64,000 bases of DNA from Tetrastigma voinierianum (GCA_016808115.1 JAEQBH010002183.1:186001-250000); one strand, 5' to 3'; shown: positions 24,731-37,662, counted from the stretch's first letter. Notes: generated from the letters alone by a model not told the origin. Program-made: numbers and translations.

Positions 24731-25615
24731 GCTTATGAACAATATCCTCACCCACTCCTCACCCTACTTACACTCTCCTCTCTCCTTCCTTTTCTTCTCT
24801 CTTCTCTCCTCCCCCCTGTTGGGCCATTTTTCTACCTTCCACCTCCCACAATACGCCCCATTTTACCTGCCTCTTCAAGTCCTCTCTCTTTCTCATATAT
24901 ATGAGGAGATACATATATATGATATATACATATATACAGAGACATACAATTCTTTTCAGATTTTTTTTCGCTCCCTAAGCTGATGTGTACAAAATCACGA
25001 TCGGCCTGAGGTGCTTCCTGCCGATCGCTATTTTAGCCTTAGGCTTCATCATGGGAAATCATCTAAGCTTCGAATCAAAATCTTTCATTTACTGATCTTG
25101 AATCACCAGTTTTTCTAGAAAATAGATATTCTCTGCAGGACAGTGCTTCTTGGATCTTTATTTGTTATGTGTCCGCTACAATGAGAAAGGAGGAATATAA
25201 AAAGAGAGTTCCTATATATTGTTTTTATGGGAAACCCTTATTTGTCGATTTTGGGGTGATGGTTTAATCTCTTTCACTTTCTCAACATTCACTCTCTTCA
25301 TTCTTCACTTGTCTCTGCCTCTCAAGACTTAATCTCCTTTCATTCTCACCCTCTCTCATCACCATCTCATCTTCCGTCTCAAATCCTCACTTTCACTCCC
25401 ATCTCCCACGGATCTCTCTCACCAGGTCACGAACTAACGACCTCCTTCCTCCTCCTTCACGGCTACGGTCTGGCCACGCCACACCGACAAGAAGATCTCG
25501 TAACCGACCAGCCCTCCCCGCCTCCGGCCATCTCTTTCCTCTCCCTCTCTCACTCTACAAACATCAGACCCTCCTCAACACACATCCTCAAATGACAGCT
25601 CGGTTTGATTTGGAA
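24731..25615 (+). promoter_or_regulatory. CT-rich promoter/leader-like stretch
   Basis: Two CT-rich blocks (24750-24900 and 25255-25590) flank a TATA-like AATATAAAAAG at about 25193-25204. This is the composition of plant core promoters and 5' leaders. A short ATG frame follows at 25591 but ends after about 22 codons, and no coding exon is recognisable beyond it. It could be the start of a dead gene, a captured gene fragment, or an LTR-element leader. An 8-bp-arm hairpin lies at about 24999-25028. Confidence 0.35.
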
Positions 25616-27440
25616 TTATTGCTGAATTTTAGTATAAAACTGTCGGAATTGCCATTTAATTAAACCATACAAAAACATATAGAACTGAACGCCCAGATTT
25701 AATCCCACGCCAATCAGTTTGATCCTGCATTTAATTTCGATTCCGTCGAAACAGAAAAACAAAAATGAACATACCAGACCTGCGAAATTCTTGCCTGAAT
25801 TCCTGGCCTTTGTTTCGCTTATCTTTTCTAATCTGTGTGCCTCCATTCTTATGAAACTTAAAGCCTAGTCTTCAATCCTCGCTACATTTATTAGTTTTTC
25901 ATATTTATAAGTTTTTGAGATGCTCTTAATTAATCCACCTTAAGTTGGAAGTACCTAGGATAGTATTAATTCTGAAGAATTACCAACTCCGACAATTAAA
26001 ACCCAAAACCCTCCTTCAGAGATTTGTGAAAAGGACTGCCGGAGTTGGAAATAGAAACAACTTCATGGGAAACCACTATAAGAAACAGTAGATTAACGCG
26101 GTGACGGAAGGCCATTTGTAATTATTAGAAAAAATTAGGTGGTGGAAGTAAGGAATAGGACAAAACATCTCCACATGATCATTTTGACAGATGTCCTTTC
26201 TCGAAACAAAGTATATATTATACTAATCCAGTATAGTTAAGAAAGTTATCGTTATACATGATTTTCGATCTGCTGAAAAATGTTGAAGATCTGAAAGTAT
26301 GATTGTTTCATGAATATCCTCTCTAGTCTACAATCATGCCGCCTCTTTAGAAAATACCGAATACCCTTCAACCATTGTTTAAAAACATTTCTGAAATACT
26401 ATCAAGAATGATATATTGAAAATTTCATGATTATGAGAAATCAAAACAACAGATTGGTTAGTGATATTAGAAGTACAATTCGTAACTACCACTGGCATGG
26501 ACTTCTAATCAAAAGAAGCTCTCGAAGGGTGGTTATACGACTTCATAGATGATTCTGGGCACTTCTAAAGCCAAGTAATAAGTGTATATTTTAAACTGCA
26601 ATAATTTGATTTTACTTGTATATATTTTGTTATAATTTAATTTTGTTATAATAATTCTACCTTGCTCAAATGAGAAGTTGAGAGAAAGGGAAGGTCAGAT
26701 ACTCAGACACTCTAAGGTTTTGATGGATTGTTTATTTGATTTAGAATGCTTGATCGCAAGCTGTCTCTTGAACTGCCAGATAATCAGCCAATCATGATGT
26801 CTTGATCAACATTCTTAGTGTTTCTAGTAGCTCACTTTTATATTGAATGAGAAATTTTTCACACGCTGTCATGGGAGTAAGATTTGTAGTAGAGAAATTG
26901 GCCAGCGGTTTATCAACCTCTTCACAAGTAATTAAGGAGAGTGTTGAGAAAATTAGAGAGAGTGTCGCTGACACCATACACCTAAGAGATTAGAAAAGTT
27001 TATCAAATTGCTCTTATTAATTGAATATTTGTTATGATAAAAAGTTAGTACTCTGATTACAAGACTAGATGGAATTCAACATTCTGATGCTTAGCACGCT
27101 ATAGATTATAAGGATATCTTTCCTCGTCTAATACAGAGAACTACAATATAAATATGTTTTAATAATTTAGATCGAATTGCCAAAGAGATTTGAAAGGTCG
27201 GAGTTGTTTTATGAAGTTATCAAATATTTTCAGACGCATCCAACATCCAGACCTGTATTTCCAAATATTTGTGAACAAAGTTGTCAATGTTTAATCGATT
27301 CCGGGATCCCTTTTATGTTGAGATTAGACTGACAATGCTAAAATATATTGAAAATTTTAATAAATATCGGGTGAAATTCATAATTTATCGTTGTTGTAAT
27401 TCATGTTAACATCCAAGATTCAAGATGAAGTTTCGTTGAG
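25616..27440. other. AT-rich spacer, no gene seen
   Basis: No recognisable coding sequence. The ORFs at 25616-25846 and 26792-26977 (minus) have no motif known to me. The right part may include the upstream portion of the hAT element noted next, but no words are identifiable. Confidence 0.4.
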
Positions 27441-27990
27441 TTTCTTGGCTATTTTCCTAAATTCTCGGAAATGAAGATTCGTGAGTATTTGTGAAATTGA
27501 AAAAGTTCAACAAAATTTTGATGAGTTAGTAGATTAATATAAGAAAAAGTATAATTCAAGTGGAAATGTTAGTCAATCTTCAACTTCATCTTTTCAATTT
27601 GAGATGACTACCCCAAGTGGTCGAAAAAGTGGCTAAAGATCGCTTAATGAAGTTTTGATTTACTTGTTTGTAGTACTACTTCTCAATCTTCGATGCTAGA
27701 GACCCAGAGAGGATTGACACTTATTTGGAAAGAGTTCGTATCGCTTAGATCAAGTGACTTCGATTATATTATCTGATGGAAAGCAAATTCAACCAAATAT
27801 CCAATTTTGCAAACAATAGCAAGAGATATTTTAGTCATTCCAATATCTACAAAGAGTAATTCCGAGTCCTGATTCATCAGTGGTAGATTTATTAGTCCAC
27901 ATGGAAGTAGACTTCATCCAAAGACTTTGGAGGCAACGATGTGTGCTCAAGATTGGTTATGGGCTGAAATACACGATATGAAAATTTTAT
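27441..27990 (+). pseudogene. hAT transposase C-terminal fragment (RICESLEEPER-like)
   Basis: Fragment of a plant hAT transposase, the enzyme that cuts and pastes hAT DNA transposons. The dimerisation domain is readable at about 27708-27960: DTYLERVRIA, FDYII followed by a stop where a Trp codon is normal, KANSTKYPILQTIARDILVI, PISTKSNSES, then RLHPKTLEATMCAQDWLWAEI. This order matches the conserved C-terminal block of the family. At least two frameshifts and two stops are present. Upstream (27500-27640), SSTSSFQFE-type low-complexity sequence fits the linker before the domain. No terminal inverted repeats were found. Confidence 0.75.
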
Positions 27991-28754
27991 TTACTGATGT
28001 ATCATATTTGTTATTTTTTCTAATTTATTGTAGCACTATTTTATTTTATTTGGGTAGATCTTATCTTTCTTACCACCATACAAGAGAGCAACATTCTGGC
28101 TGAGATGATGATGATAATGTGCAACATTTGTCTTAACATTTGCTTGTCGTATCATTTAGTTTTCACACGGCCAACTACGGTAATTCTCTTTTATCCCTTT
28201 TAATAGTACTAACTTAAATTTCAATGTTATGTAATTTATTTTATCTTGTCATTGACCACCAAATGGATTAATATAATTTTCAATGCCTTGTTAAATTGCT
28301 GATGATATAATTTTATCTAATTTTCAATGTCATCACAACAGGGTCTTGACTCTTGATGGTGGTTCTCATCGATGGCTTGGTTACTTTTGCTACAAGAAAT
28401 TTTTTGCTTAGGATGATAATTTATGATTCCAGGAAATTTGTGGAGGGAAAGTGTAATATTAATTCAGCAAAAAACTTTCCAATATTAATGAATATTAATG
28501 TTATTGGATAATATTAATGATGTTGGATATATGTAATATAGGAACAATATTATTATATATTGGTATTTATTTTTTCTAATTAAATTTGTTAGCTATATTT
28601 TATATTATATAATATGATATTTATTAGTTATTGTAATTTATATGTTGCAAATATTTATCATTTATGGGGAAGAAAACTTATTTTATAGCTTCAAAAACAA
28701 AAACTTATTTCTTTACACATATACATACATATATTAAAAAACTTAAACAGTATA
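27991..28754. other. AT-rich spacer after the hAT fragment
   Basis: Strongly AT-rich, without coding signal. Short local duplications such as AATATTAATG repeats occur at 28480-28530. Possibly the 3' non-coding part of the hAT element. Confidence 0.35.
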
Positions 28755-28880
28755 ACTGTGGTGGATCGCTCTCGCCCGCCCAGCCGGTCGCAACCTAGGT
28801 GGGCTGGCTGGATCTGGGATTCAAGGGCAAGTACGAGGAGGGTCACCCCGCCGCCGCCCATCGGGACATGCCCAATTCGT
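28755..28880. other. GC-rich patch of unknown origin
   Basis: About 125 bp of roughly 65% GC sit inside DNA that is more than 65% AT on both sides. A plus frame reads GFKGKYEEGHPAAAHRDMP without a stop, but I cannot name the family. Candidates are a captured exon fragment or filler DNA at a repair junction. Confidence 0.4.
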
Positions 28881-29891
28881 ATAACTGTTTAAATTTGGCT
28901 AAAAGCTGTGCATTTACCAAATGAAGTGTTTGGTAATTGGAAAAAAAAATCCAATTACAAGACATGAAGGTTTAAAGTACTTTCGCACTAAGCCTTTGGG
29001 CTCGAGGTGCGAAATGACAAATATGTTTCGACACTCTGACCCGAGGTCCCGTCAATTTCACCGTTAACCCCAAGGTAGGTAGACCCCAAGGCCTTACTTC
29101 ACAGATCATACATGAGTAAAGATGACCTGAATAGGCCCATCATCCATACTTGTCCATGAAGTTACAAACCACATACTTATATATATTCAAGAGTCATTAC
29201 ATCAGCCTTTTAATATGAAACATATGATAAAACTGGGCCTGGTTTCACAGATGTACAAAACATACTAAGGCCACAAATCGACCCGCTTCATAGTCCCTGC
29301 GCCTAGAGCTAATCATTTAATTGTACCTATCTTCGTGACCGAAGCGGGGATCCCACGACTGGGTGAGCCCTTAGTAGTGATAATCTCTTACAAGGGTTAC
29401 TCCCACCTAAGTGTTCATGTATCGTGGCACACCCGATTCGCAAACACATGTCCCTACTTAACGCTCAGGCATGCTATGGATGAGAATGTGATACATCCAT
29501 CCCCACATCTCGAGCCCTCACGACTCCCCCCACGCATGCCTAAGCTAAGTGTGGAAATCAAGCCAAAACAAAAGGTTTTATTCTTGAAAACATAATAATA
29601 CCACTTCCGATGTACCCTATTAGACAACCCTCCAAGGCGAATCGTTGGATAACACCCTAAATGGGCCATGGCCATCCTTCTCGAGATAAACCGCTGGATA
29701 ACTCCTCATGTGCAATTCTTCGTAAAATATTCCCATGAAACTCCATTTGAAACCATCTTTCATGTCACGCACTCATACTTACTTGGCTTAAGGTCGTCTC
29801 TGAAGCAGTATACATGCGAAATGCAATATGCCATTTCACAATAATTCATGTTAATATGTCAAGCATGATATAAGGTATTGCAGATTGCTAT

Positions 29892-29928
29892 TATATATAT
29901 ATATATATATGTTAAGAGCAGCAGGAGA

Positions 29929-29997
<69 letters not shown>

Positions 29998-29998
29998 G
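29892..29998. repeat. Compound (TA)n microsatellite in left LTR of C
   Basis: TA runs broken by a 20-bp GTTAAGAGCAGCAGGAGAGC segment and a few substitutions. The right LTR has a simple (TA)n at the same position. Confidence 0.9.
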
Positions 29999-30131
29999 TA
30001 ATATATAAGTATGTATTAATTTAAACTACATTGCATGTTATTCACACAAGCCATGCACACACAACCTAACCACACTAGTAGACTAACTCGGGCCCCGATT
30101 GCCCAATGTCCTCCACAAGAACATGACTCCT

Positions 30132-30520
30132 CAACGGGCTTCTCTCCACAGACTTCCAAACTGAATGCAGTTCTGATCGAAGAAGTTATGATCATCCTGC
30201 CAGGTCAAGAAGACATCAGCAGCCCTACCCACAACCTACCCGACCCGCCTTCCCGAATTTCTTTTCGACTAGCTCCAGACTCCACCGCCTCCACCTTCCG
30301 CATACAGAAACAACTTGACCTCAACGGTCTCTCCATGAGCCCCAAGAACAACCAAACGGCTCGTGGAAGAAGTTATGATCTTCCGGGTTCTGGAGGCCAC
30401 ACACGAACAAAGAGGTCCATCCGGTCACCCCATCGTGACCGCCCGCCCAAACCCTCCACACACTCCAAGACCCACCGCCTCCACAGCATACATGAGTTGA
30501 ACTCTGAATCTCAAATTCAA
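30132..30520 (-). repeat. LTR internal tandem repeat, two units
   Basis: Units of about 190 bp start at 30132 and 30322. Each begins CAACGG followed by a CTCC-A-AG block and contains GAAGAAGTTATGAT. The right LTR has three units. Confidence 0.6.
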
Positions 30521-31789
30521 GCCGATGAAATTAAAGAATAATTCAAACGGCTCATTTAAAAGCCACACTTTCCAAGCCGCGTCGGCGTAATGCACTTCTA
30601 AATTTAGTGGACCCATCCGGGCGGAACCATCCGAGCGAGACCATCCGAGCGGAACCATCCCGGCAGAACCATTTGAGGTGAACCCAGCCAGACAGCCCTT
30701 CCACTAGACTATTCAAGGTCAACGGACCATAACTTGGGCTACAGAGGTCCGATTTGAGAAATTCAAAAGCCTAACATCAAGTTCACTGATGTGGCTACAA
30801 TCTTACCTCCATGACTCGCCACTACCAAATTCCTATTTCCTACCCAAAAACAAGTTCTAAAGTCCGGTTAATGTGTACTACCACAATATAGCAATTTCCC
30901 ATGGTTCAAAACACAACCAAACATTCTTCTTAGGGCAAGACAACCAACACCATTATTCATTTTAACTTTAACACATAAAAATGGCACACAAGGACAATTA
31001 CTTAGTCCAAAAGTCGGTCCCCGGATTGTCCGAAAACAGTCCTGAAATCTCCAAAGACACCGGCCCCAAGGTCTCGAAATGGCTCACACTTTTACCACTC
31101 ATGGCCTCACTCAACATGCCATTTGAATGGCCCCTTAGGACAAGGATTAAAACCAAGCAGGAGAACCCCTACTCCTCTCAGTTTTCAAATCCTTCCAACT
31201 CCGGCCTCTATGCGAAGCCCTCGCCATGAGGATGAACTCCCCTTCTCCATGCTTTGCCGTAAAACCGGGTGGTCCGATCAAGTTTTGAAAATTCTGTAGA
31301 GAAGGTAGAGCCTCTCTTCTCACTCTAACTCTTCCTCTCAAATTCCGCTTTACTCTCCTCTCCTTTTCTCTCTCTCCCAACTCCATTGAGAAGATAGGAA
31401 GTCAAGCTGGAGATAGCCTTTTCTCAATCACACTTGTCCCATTCAAGTGGCTCCTTGGATTACCCTTATCACTCATCCATCTACCTCTGATTTCCGAATC
31501 AAATGTGTTGTCACGTCTCTTCCGGTCCCACTCGAAATACCGCTTCTTAATTAGCTCTCCACTCTGGGATACGCTCACCCTGCTTTTCACCACTGCGCCA
31601 AGGCACTACCTCGTGCTCAAAACGTGAAATTTTTAATCGTCTCTAATTCAACGGAAATCTCAATGTGGTATATCATGTAGATGATTTTAACTTCAAAGTC
31701 TCGTTTTGTCATCCAAAGATTCAAAAAATTCCTCGATTTTGATCGAAATTACCATTTTACCAGTTTGAAAATTCGCATTCGGTTTCACA

Positions 31790-31803
31790 TCCTCCCCTAA
31801 AAG
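31790..31803 (-). other. Polypurine tract of element C
   Basis: Minus strand CTTTTAGGGGAGGA, immediately inside the left LTR. It is the expected plus-strand primer. Confidence 0.75.
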
Positions 31804-31929
31804 AATTTTGTCCCAATTTCGCACAACAGTATCATCTCACATGCATATAATGTGCACTTGGTACATAAGGCATGCAACTAGTCATTTAATTTGCTAAACA
31901 ACTAAACTACGTACCTTCATCCCTAAACA

Positions 31930-33520
31930 AGAAAGGATAGGTGGCCCGCATCGTGTCCTCGCGCTCCCACGTTACCCTCCACCCACCTGCTGCTTCACAC
32001 ACTTCACCAGCCCCTCACCTGGCCTCAGGCTCGCAAACTCCTGGTCCCGACTATCCATGATACACACCAGTCCCTCCTCGAAGGTCCCATTCGTGGTTTC
32101 AACCGCCAATCTCTCTTCCCAACTACCAAGCATGAGTCGATCCGGGCAGCACCTTCGAGCATGAGACGGAATACCTCGCTGACACCGACACATGCCAGCA
32201 AGGCCACCCAGTGACGCGCAAAGGCCCACCCTCCTGGGCATCCCCGAAGGCCCAATGAACCTCGCCGACAGCCCCTCGCCGCACCCTCGACCACTCCTCT
32301 TAGGCATCACCTTCAAGAAGACGCATCGCCAACCCTCAAACCAGGGTCGACGCCGTGATGTCACAGAACTCTTCCCACAACTCAAGCTGCAGAAGACACA
32401 GATTGCTTCCACCTTCCTTGAGGTGTCTCTGAATCCATCAAGACCAGCGATGGGAGCTCTCTCCCCACTCCTGGCCCAACATATCTTCCAGACCGCAAGG
32501 CTTCCGCTATAGCAACGCCCCACGTGGCGCCATCCTGATACCGCCCTTGCAACTCGTTATCTAGCGACTCCACCAAGGGCGCAGTGCCTTCCCATCTACC
32601 CAGGATCCAGAAGCATGCCCACAAAGATATCTCCCGAACACTCAGATGGTCCTCTCCATCACCAGATTCATCCGCGGGTGGAAGGTTGTACTCATGGTCA
32701 ACCTGTGGTGCCCATAACTGGGAAACTCGCCAGTGCACCAAACCTCGTCTCTCGTCTCTGATGGCACTAGTGATATCGGGTACCCATGTAAATGAACGAT
32801 CTCTGACATACAACCCAGAAATCTCCAATGAAGGTCATTCGCAAGGCTAGAAAATGCCGACTTTGTGAGCAGTCCACTATCACCCCATATCAGATCATGC
32901 TTACAGAAACGTGGTGGCGGGTCACAAACCACTGACGATTCTACCCACCACCACTCCAATGGTCGGGCGAGTCTCATGGCCTCTCGGTGCTCACCTTAAC
33001 TCACGCACGTGAGACATCGTCGAACAAAGTCCCCAACATGTCTCTTCATTCCGCTCCAGTAATACTGGCGATGAAGGTCATGGTACATCTCGCGCCACCG
33101 CAGATGCGACTATAAATCGAGAGCGTTGAAACTCTGAAGGAGGATCTCTCTCAAAGCGGCCAATCGAGGAACCACTACCCGCCCTTCATACCGGGGCGAC
33201 TACCGTCTGCGGTGGATGGTCTCACCGTCAAACCACATCGTGACCGGCACCGGTCCCCACGGATACCAACTCGCCCCGCCCTGGGGACTCAAATCACCGC
33301 TCAATAGAGACTTACAGCGCCCACCCCCTAATTTGCCCTAATCCTACTACGCTATACCGTAGTCTAAATCGCTCTACAATCTCAAGCATCCGCACTGAAG
33401 CTATATCGCTAATACTCCCCGTGGATCTGAGACCGCAGCATCACCACTACATTCGGGCCTTTACTTAGATGGTAATGCAAAGCAAAGTCGTAATCCTCTC
33501 AGAACTCCATCCATCTCAAG
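31930..33520 (-). pseudogene. RNase H, integrase and chromodomain of element C
   Basis: The chromodomain end is clear on the minus strand at about 31925-31990: VTWEREDTMRATYPFLFRDEG. Before it come LVCIMDSRDQEF-like words, matching the 'VRIVDRQVRRLR' stretch. The integrase C-terminal block lies at about 32170-32310: FLKVMPKRSGRGCGEGLSAR, RFIGPSGMPRRVG, then words matching 'LPPDLAGVHPVFHVSML'. At about 33440-33505 the minus strand reads EDYDFALHYH followed by NVVVMLRSQI, the end of RNase H. The remainder of the integrase is scrambled by frameshifts. The chromodomain places C in the chromovirus group. Confidence 0.8.
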
Positions 33521-34740
33521 GCTGTTCTCCTCATATCGAGGTCTCATTGCGGTGGAAGATATACTTCACAGGTCCCCAATAATACATCTCAAACCGCCAC
33601 CATACAAATACTGTGCCAATCTTCAAGGAGAAGACTACTACGCCAACCCATGTCACGCGTGGTAATTCCTCGTCATACTTATTCAACGAACGAACCATGA
33701 GCTACCACTGGCCAGACCGCATCAAACGCATCCCATCCGGCTGAGCATCATATCACACCGTGCACCGTCCTCTCGACTATCAAGATATGAGCCGACCAAG
33801 CTCCTTTAACCCCTCGGAATGCCTTCTCAGACCGGTGAATTCCACTCCAAACTCGACCTCCTTCCAAGTTCTCGCCATAAAAGTCAAGTTAGTCGAAAGA
33901 GAAATCCCTCAATAAACCTCCCGTAGCATCACCATCCCAAGAAACTCAGTGATCTCGAAGACTGACGGCTTCCCAACTCATCACGCCTCCACCTTCCTCA
34001 GTGGTCTACCGACACTCCCGAAGCCTTGTTAATTATGTGCTCCCAAGAATTCAACTCAAGCCAAAACCCCCGTGACTCCTCACTCTCCAGTCGGCGCACA
34101 CCGCTTGTCTCTCAATAGTCGTGTAATCTATCCCCAAATGATTCCCATGCTCCTCCTCGATCGAGTTGCATCAAAAATGTCATCCATAAAGACTACGACA
34201 AAATCCTGCATCTGGGGATAGTCAGGGAATACCTTCACGATGATCCATGAATGCTACTGGCGCATTTGTCAATACAAAAGGTACTACTATAAACCTCAAA
34301 GTGCCCATAACGTCGCAAAACGTTTGTCTTGTGATACATTCGTCTCCTAACCCTCATCATGGTAAATCAAAGGCAAAGGTTCATTCAGGAGTGCACTCAG
34401 CCCTCCCAACTTTATCAAAAACAAATCATCAATCCCCGCAATGGCAATCGACTGACAAATCCCTTGCTCAACCATCAGGTCAATGCACAAATGACTGTCT
34501 CGCCCTTCTTTTTGCAAATGCAATAGAGCCCCCATGGTGAAGCCTTGGCCTAATGAATCCCTCATTCGTAACTCATGTATCCGACTCAGTTCAGAACTCA
34601 ACCGGTCGCATCTTATGCGTGAGTCATAGAGACGGGCGAATACGGGCAGGTGTAACTTAATACGTTTCACATCCCTATGGAGATAATTCCTAAGAGTCAT
34701 CTTGAAAAACGTCCTCATACTCACATACTACCTAAGGTAG
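33521..34740 (-). pseudogene. Reverse transcriptase of element C
   Basis: On the minus strand the RT reads from about 34600 downwards: GQGFTMGALLHLQKEGRDSH (corresponding to 'SPWGAPVLFVKKKDGS'), LCIDLMVEQ, then IAIAGIDDLFLIKLGGLSAL. The catalytic box QDFVVVFMDDIF follows, with FMDD at 34179-34190. All four residues of that box are kept, while the flanks are frameshifted. Below 34170 the connection-domain region is weak. Confidence 0.8.
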
Positions 34741-36450
34741 ATCCAAGTCTGATCCTACCTCATCCTTCCAGTGTGCGCCATCAACAACACCGCACCAACC
34801 GGTCTACATCTGGAACAGATACTCGCCTCGGGTAGCACAGTTGGCTCTCGGAACTGAACACAAGTACCAATATGGAAATCCCACGCCATACAATCAATAA
34901 CGATGCGATATGTTTCGCCAACCAAACATCCAAGGATGACGCGAACTCTAACATACCCATGACCCGTGTCCACCGTGAGTGACCCCAAAGATCTCTAGCT
35001 CGTAATCCCCGACATGACCGCTATATGCTCGCCCTAGTCCCTGCGAGAACTCACACACGTGGCTCCTCCTGTCTCAAACTCCAAAGGCTTCCAACTCGCA
35101 CAACCCGATGCAAATGATGAATGAATTCACGCAACGTGAGTCAATTAACACTCTCGCCGATAAAGTAGATAAAAACATACCGATGATCGGGGCTGATTTG
35201 TTGGATTCTTAGCCGGCATGGATGGCATGTACACGCCTCGTATCCCGGGCGTCCCGCCCCGCAGGGCCCCATCCTCTACCCCACCCATAATCCGACCCTT
35301 CTAAATGCTTCAGTAACAGGAGTATCAACAGCATTCTCTAGATCGAGCATCGACAAGACCACCCTCCTCGCACCATACTTGGGTGTGAGGAAAAATCGTA
35401 TCCTCTCCGCCTCCCATACCGACTTGGATCGCCACCCTAAACCCTGGGATCCTATCTCCCGGCAATCCCTCCTCATATGTCTCTGTCACTGCAATGGAAA
35501 ACAGAGCGCCCATCCGTCCCGCCCGTGACGGCAACCCTACCCCCGGTCTCCCCGGGCTCGATGGTTGTGGCTCCTGAATCCATGCGAATCCAAGCCCTCC
35601 TCGCTTCTTCCCAACCCAAGAAGACCGACTCTCCCTCCTTCGCTACTACAAGACCAGATCCCGAGTGCTCCGTGTGTACCCTCCATCTCCTTTCCTGGCA
35701 AAGGTCATTCCACCTCATAAAGTCCATGTCCCGTAGCGAGTCCAGTTGTCCCGCCTTGAACGGACAATCTCATCCCACTCCTCGAATCTCTCGACTTCAA
35801 GCAAGAGACGCTGGCCACATAATTGTCGCTGAAACGGCCAACTCGCTGAACCCGGCCACACACTCCAACACGCCATGGTTCTCGCCAAATTTAGGGAACT
35901 CCCGAGCCTTCGTATGATATTCAGTAGTCGGTAGCCGAGGCAAATACTGCTCCACAGAAGAGCCCATGGAACTCGCCCTAAGTCATTTCTAGGTCGCAGA
36001 GGCCCCAACCCGGCCCCACCACACTGGACTCGCCCTCTAGCCGAAACACACCTAGCTTCGATTCTCGTCGTACAGGGAGGTGAGTGCATCCGCTGGCCTC
36101 CAACACCTTCTCAATTCATCTCGAACCAATGTTCTCGCTGAATTACTCCATCTCTCCTTTGAATATCGGAGATGATGTTCCCCGAACCTCCGGAGGTTAC
36201 TCAGACCTCCCTCGGGCACCCACACCAAATTGCAAGAATTCAAAGAATGCGAATCCTTACGCCCTCGCAAAGTCCGTCGGGTCAACTGATAAGTGGTGCT
36301 CGCTAGCACTGCGGACGCCCTCTTACGTCCCGTCCCGCATCACCCTCTACACATGTCAATGGCGACAAATTTATTAAATTTCTATCTCAATTTAACTAGT
36401 AGTGTCATGCCAACCACTACGACTTAGTCATTTGAACTAACCTGCTATCC
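34741..36450 (-). pseudogene. Protease and gag remnant of element C
   Basis: This region lies upstream of RT on the minus strand. The open piece 34755-34988 (SLTVDTGHGYVRVRVILGCL) is a plausible protease neighbourhood. 35715-36089 carries an AEVERFEEWDEIVRSRRDNW-type stretch that fits gag. Zinc knuckles are not recognisable. Plus-strand ORFs here, such as 35477-35917, are shadows. Confidence 0.5.
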
Positions 36451-36811
36451 TTTTCCCTTAGTGGTGCTAATGGAACCACTAATACAATTTCAATTTAATT
36501 CGAAATTTTTCAGCTGTTCATTATTGTTTTCCTCGAACCCTAAGGTTATGTTTTCAACCCTAAAGGTTCTTGTTTTCCATACATACTCAATTTCACGCAT
36601 AAATGCACACAACATGCAACATTGGCCATCATGTTATACACTAAAGCACACATAAAAACACATGTATGCACCCATCCCCACTCTGAATTCGCCTTTAGTA
36701 ATCATATACGAACCCCCCGACATCATCGAAATATGATGCTCATATTAGACACACCTTAATGACCATGGCCTAAGCCCATGTCCCTCAAGCCCTAGGTAGT
36801 CGTATACATAT

Positions 36812-36823
36812 GCTCTGATACCA
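36812..36823 (-). other. tRNA-Met primer-binding site of element C
   Basis: Plus strand GCTCTGATACCA is the complement of TGGTATCAGAGC, the standard plant PBS for initiator tRNA-Met. It is 3 bases from the TGTGACACC edge of the right LTR, which fixes that LTR as the 5' one and the element as minus-strand. Confidence 0.9.
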
Positions 36824-37662
36824 TGTTGTGACACCCCGACCCGAGGGTCCCGTTGACCACCGTCAACCTGTGGAAAACCCTTGTGTCTCATTTCATGAGA
36901 CTCATACATGAGTAGGATGACCCAATAGGGCCCATCATCCATACTCATCCATGCAGTTACAAAACCATACATTTCTATATATTCAAGAGTCATCACATCA
37001 TTTTAATACAAAAACACATATATTAAAACTGGGGCTTGTTTCTAATATGTACACAAATATGAATCAAGGCCACGCTCCACCCGTTTCATAGTCCCGCCTA
37101 ATACAGCGCCCGTCGCCCGTACTATCCCCAGACGCAGAAGCGGGGATCCCACGACGGCGAGCAGCCTCAATAGCCGACATAATCTCCTGCTAAGGGTTAC
37201 TTCCCACCTAAGTGTCTTCATGCAATGACACACATTCTGGGCAAAACACAAGTCCTCATCAAATGTCTACATGTTATGGATGAAAAATGTGATACACCCA
37301 TCCCCACATCTCAGCTCCTCATCGACCCCACGATGCCGTCGTTTGTGGATGTGAACACCCAAAACAGCCATTGCTCAAAACATAATACCAATTTTTCGAT
37401 AAATTTATCGACAACCCTCCGAGGCGAATTGTTGGATAACTCCTCCATCACTATGGGTCATCCTCCAAGATGAATCATTGACAACTCTCCAAGTGCAATT
37501 CTTTGGAAAATATTCCCATGAAATTCATTTCCATAACTATATTTTTCATGTCATTTGACTCATACTCTACGCCTCTAGGTCGTCTCAAAGGCATATGAAA
37601 TGCAATATTCCATTCTCACAATAATTCACGTTAATACACGCCAAGCATGCATAGGTGAGAGG

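Larger units (their letters stand above)
29024..31789 (-). repeat. Left (3') LTR of element C
   Basis: About 2.77 kb. It matches the right LTR in blocks such as CCATCATCCATACT..GTCCATG, ATATATTCAAGAGTCAT, AAATTCAAAAGCCTAACATCAAGTTCA and ACCAACACCATTATTCATTTTAAC. The 168-codon ORF at 30035-30541 lies entirely in LTR sequence, and the homologous part of the other LTR is not open, so it is not a gene. Two units of the roughly 190-bp internal repeat are present (30132 and 30322). Confidence 0.8.

Noticed and set aside
30035..30541. 168-codon ORF, one of the longest in the window
   Set aside because: Lies entirely within the left LTR of element C; the homologous part of the right LTR is not open, and it spans the LTR tandem repeat.
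37050..37140. Search for tRNA or rRNA genes across the window
   Set aside because: No cloverleaf with A and B boxes, and no rRNA core words, could be recognised here or elsewhere. The only tRNA-related sequences are retrotransposon primer-binding sites.
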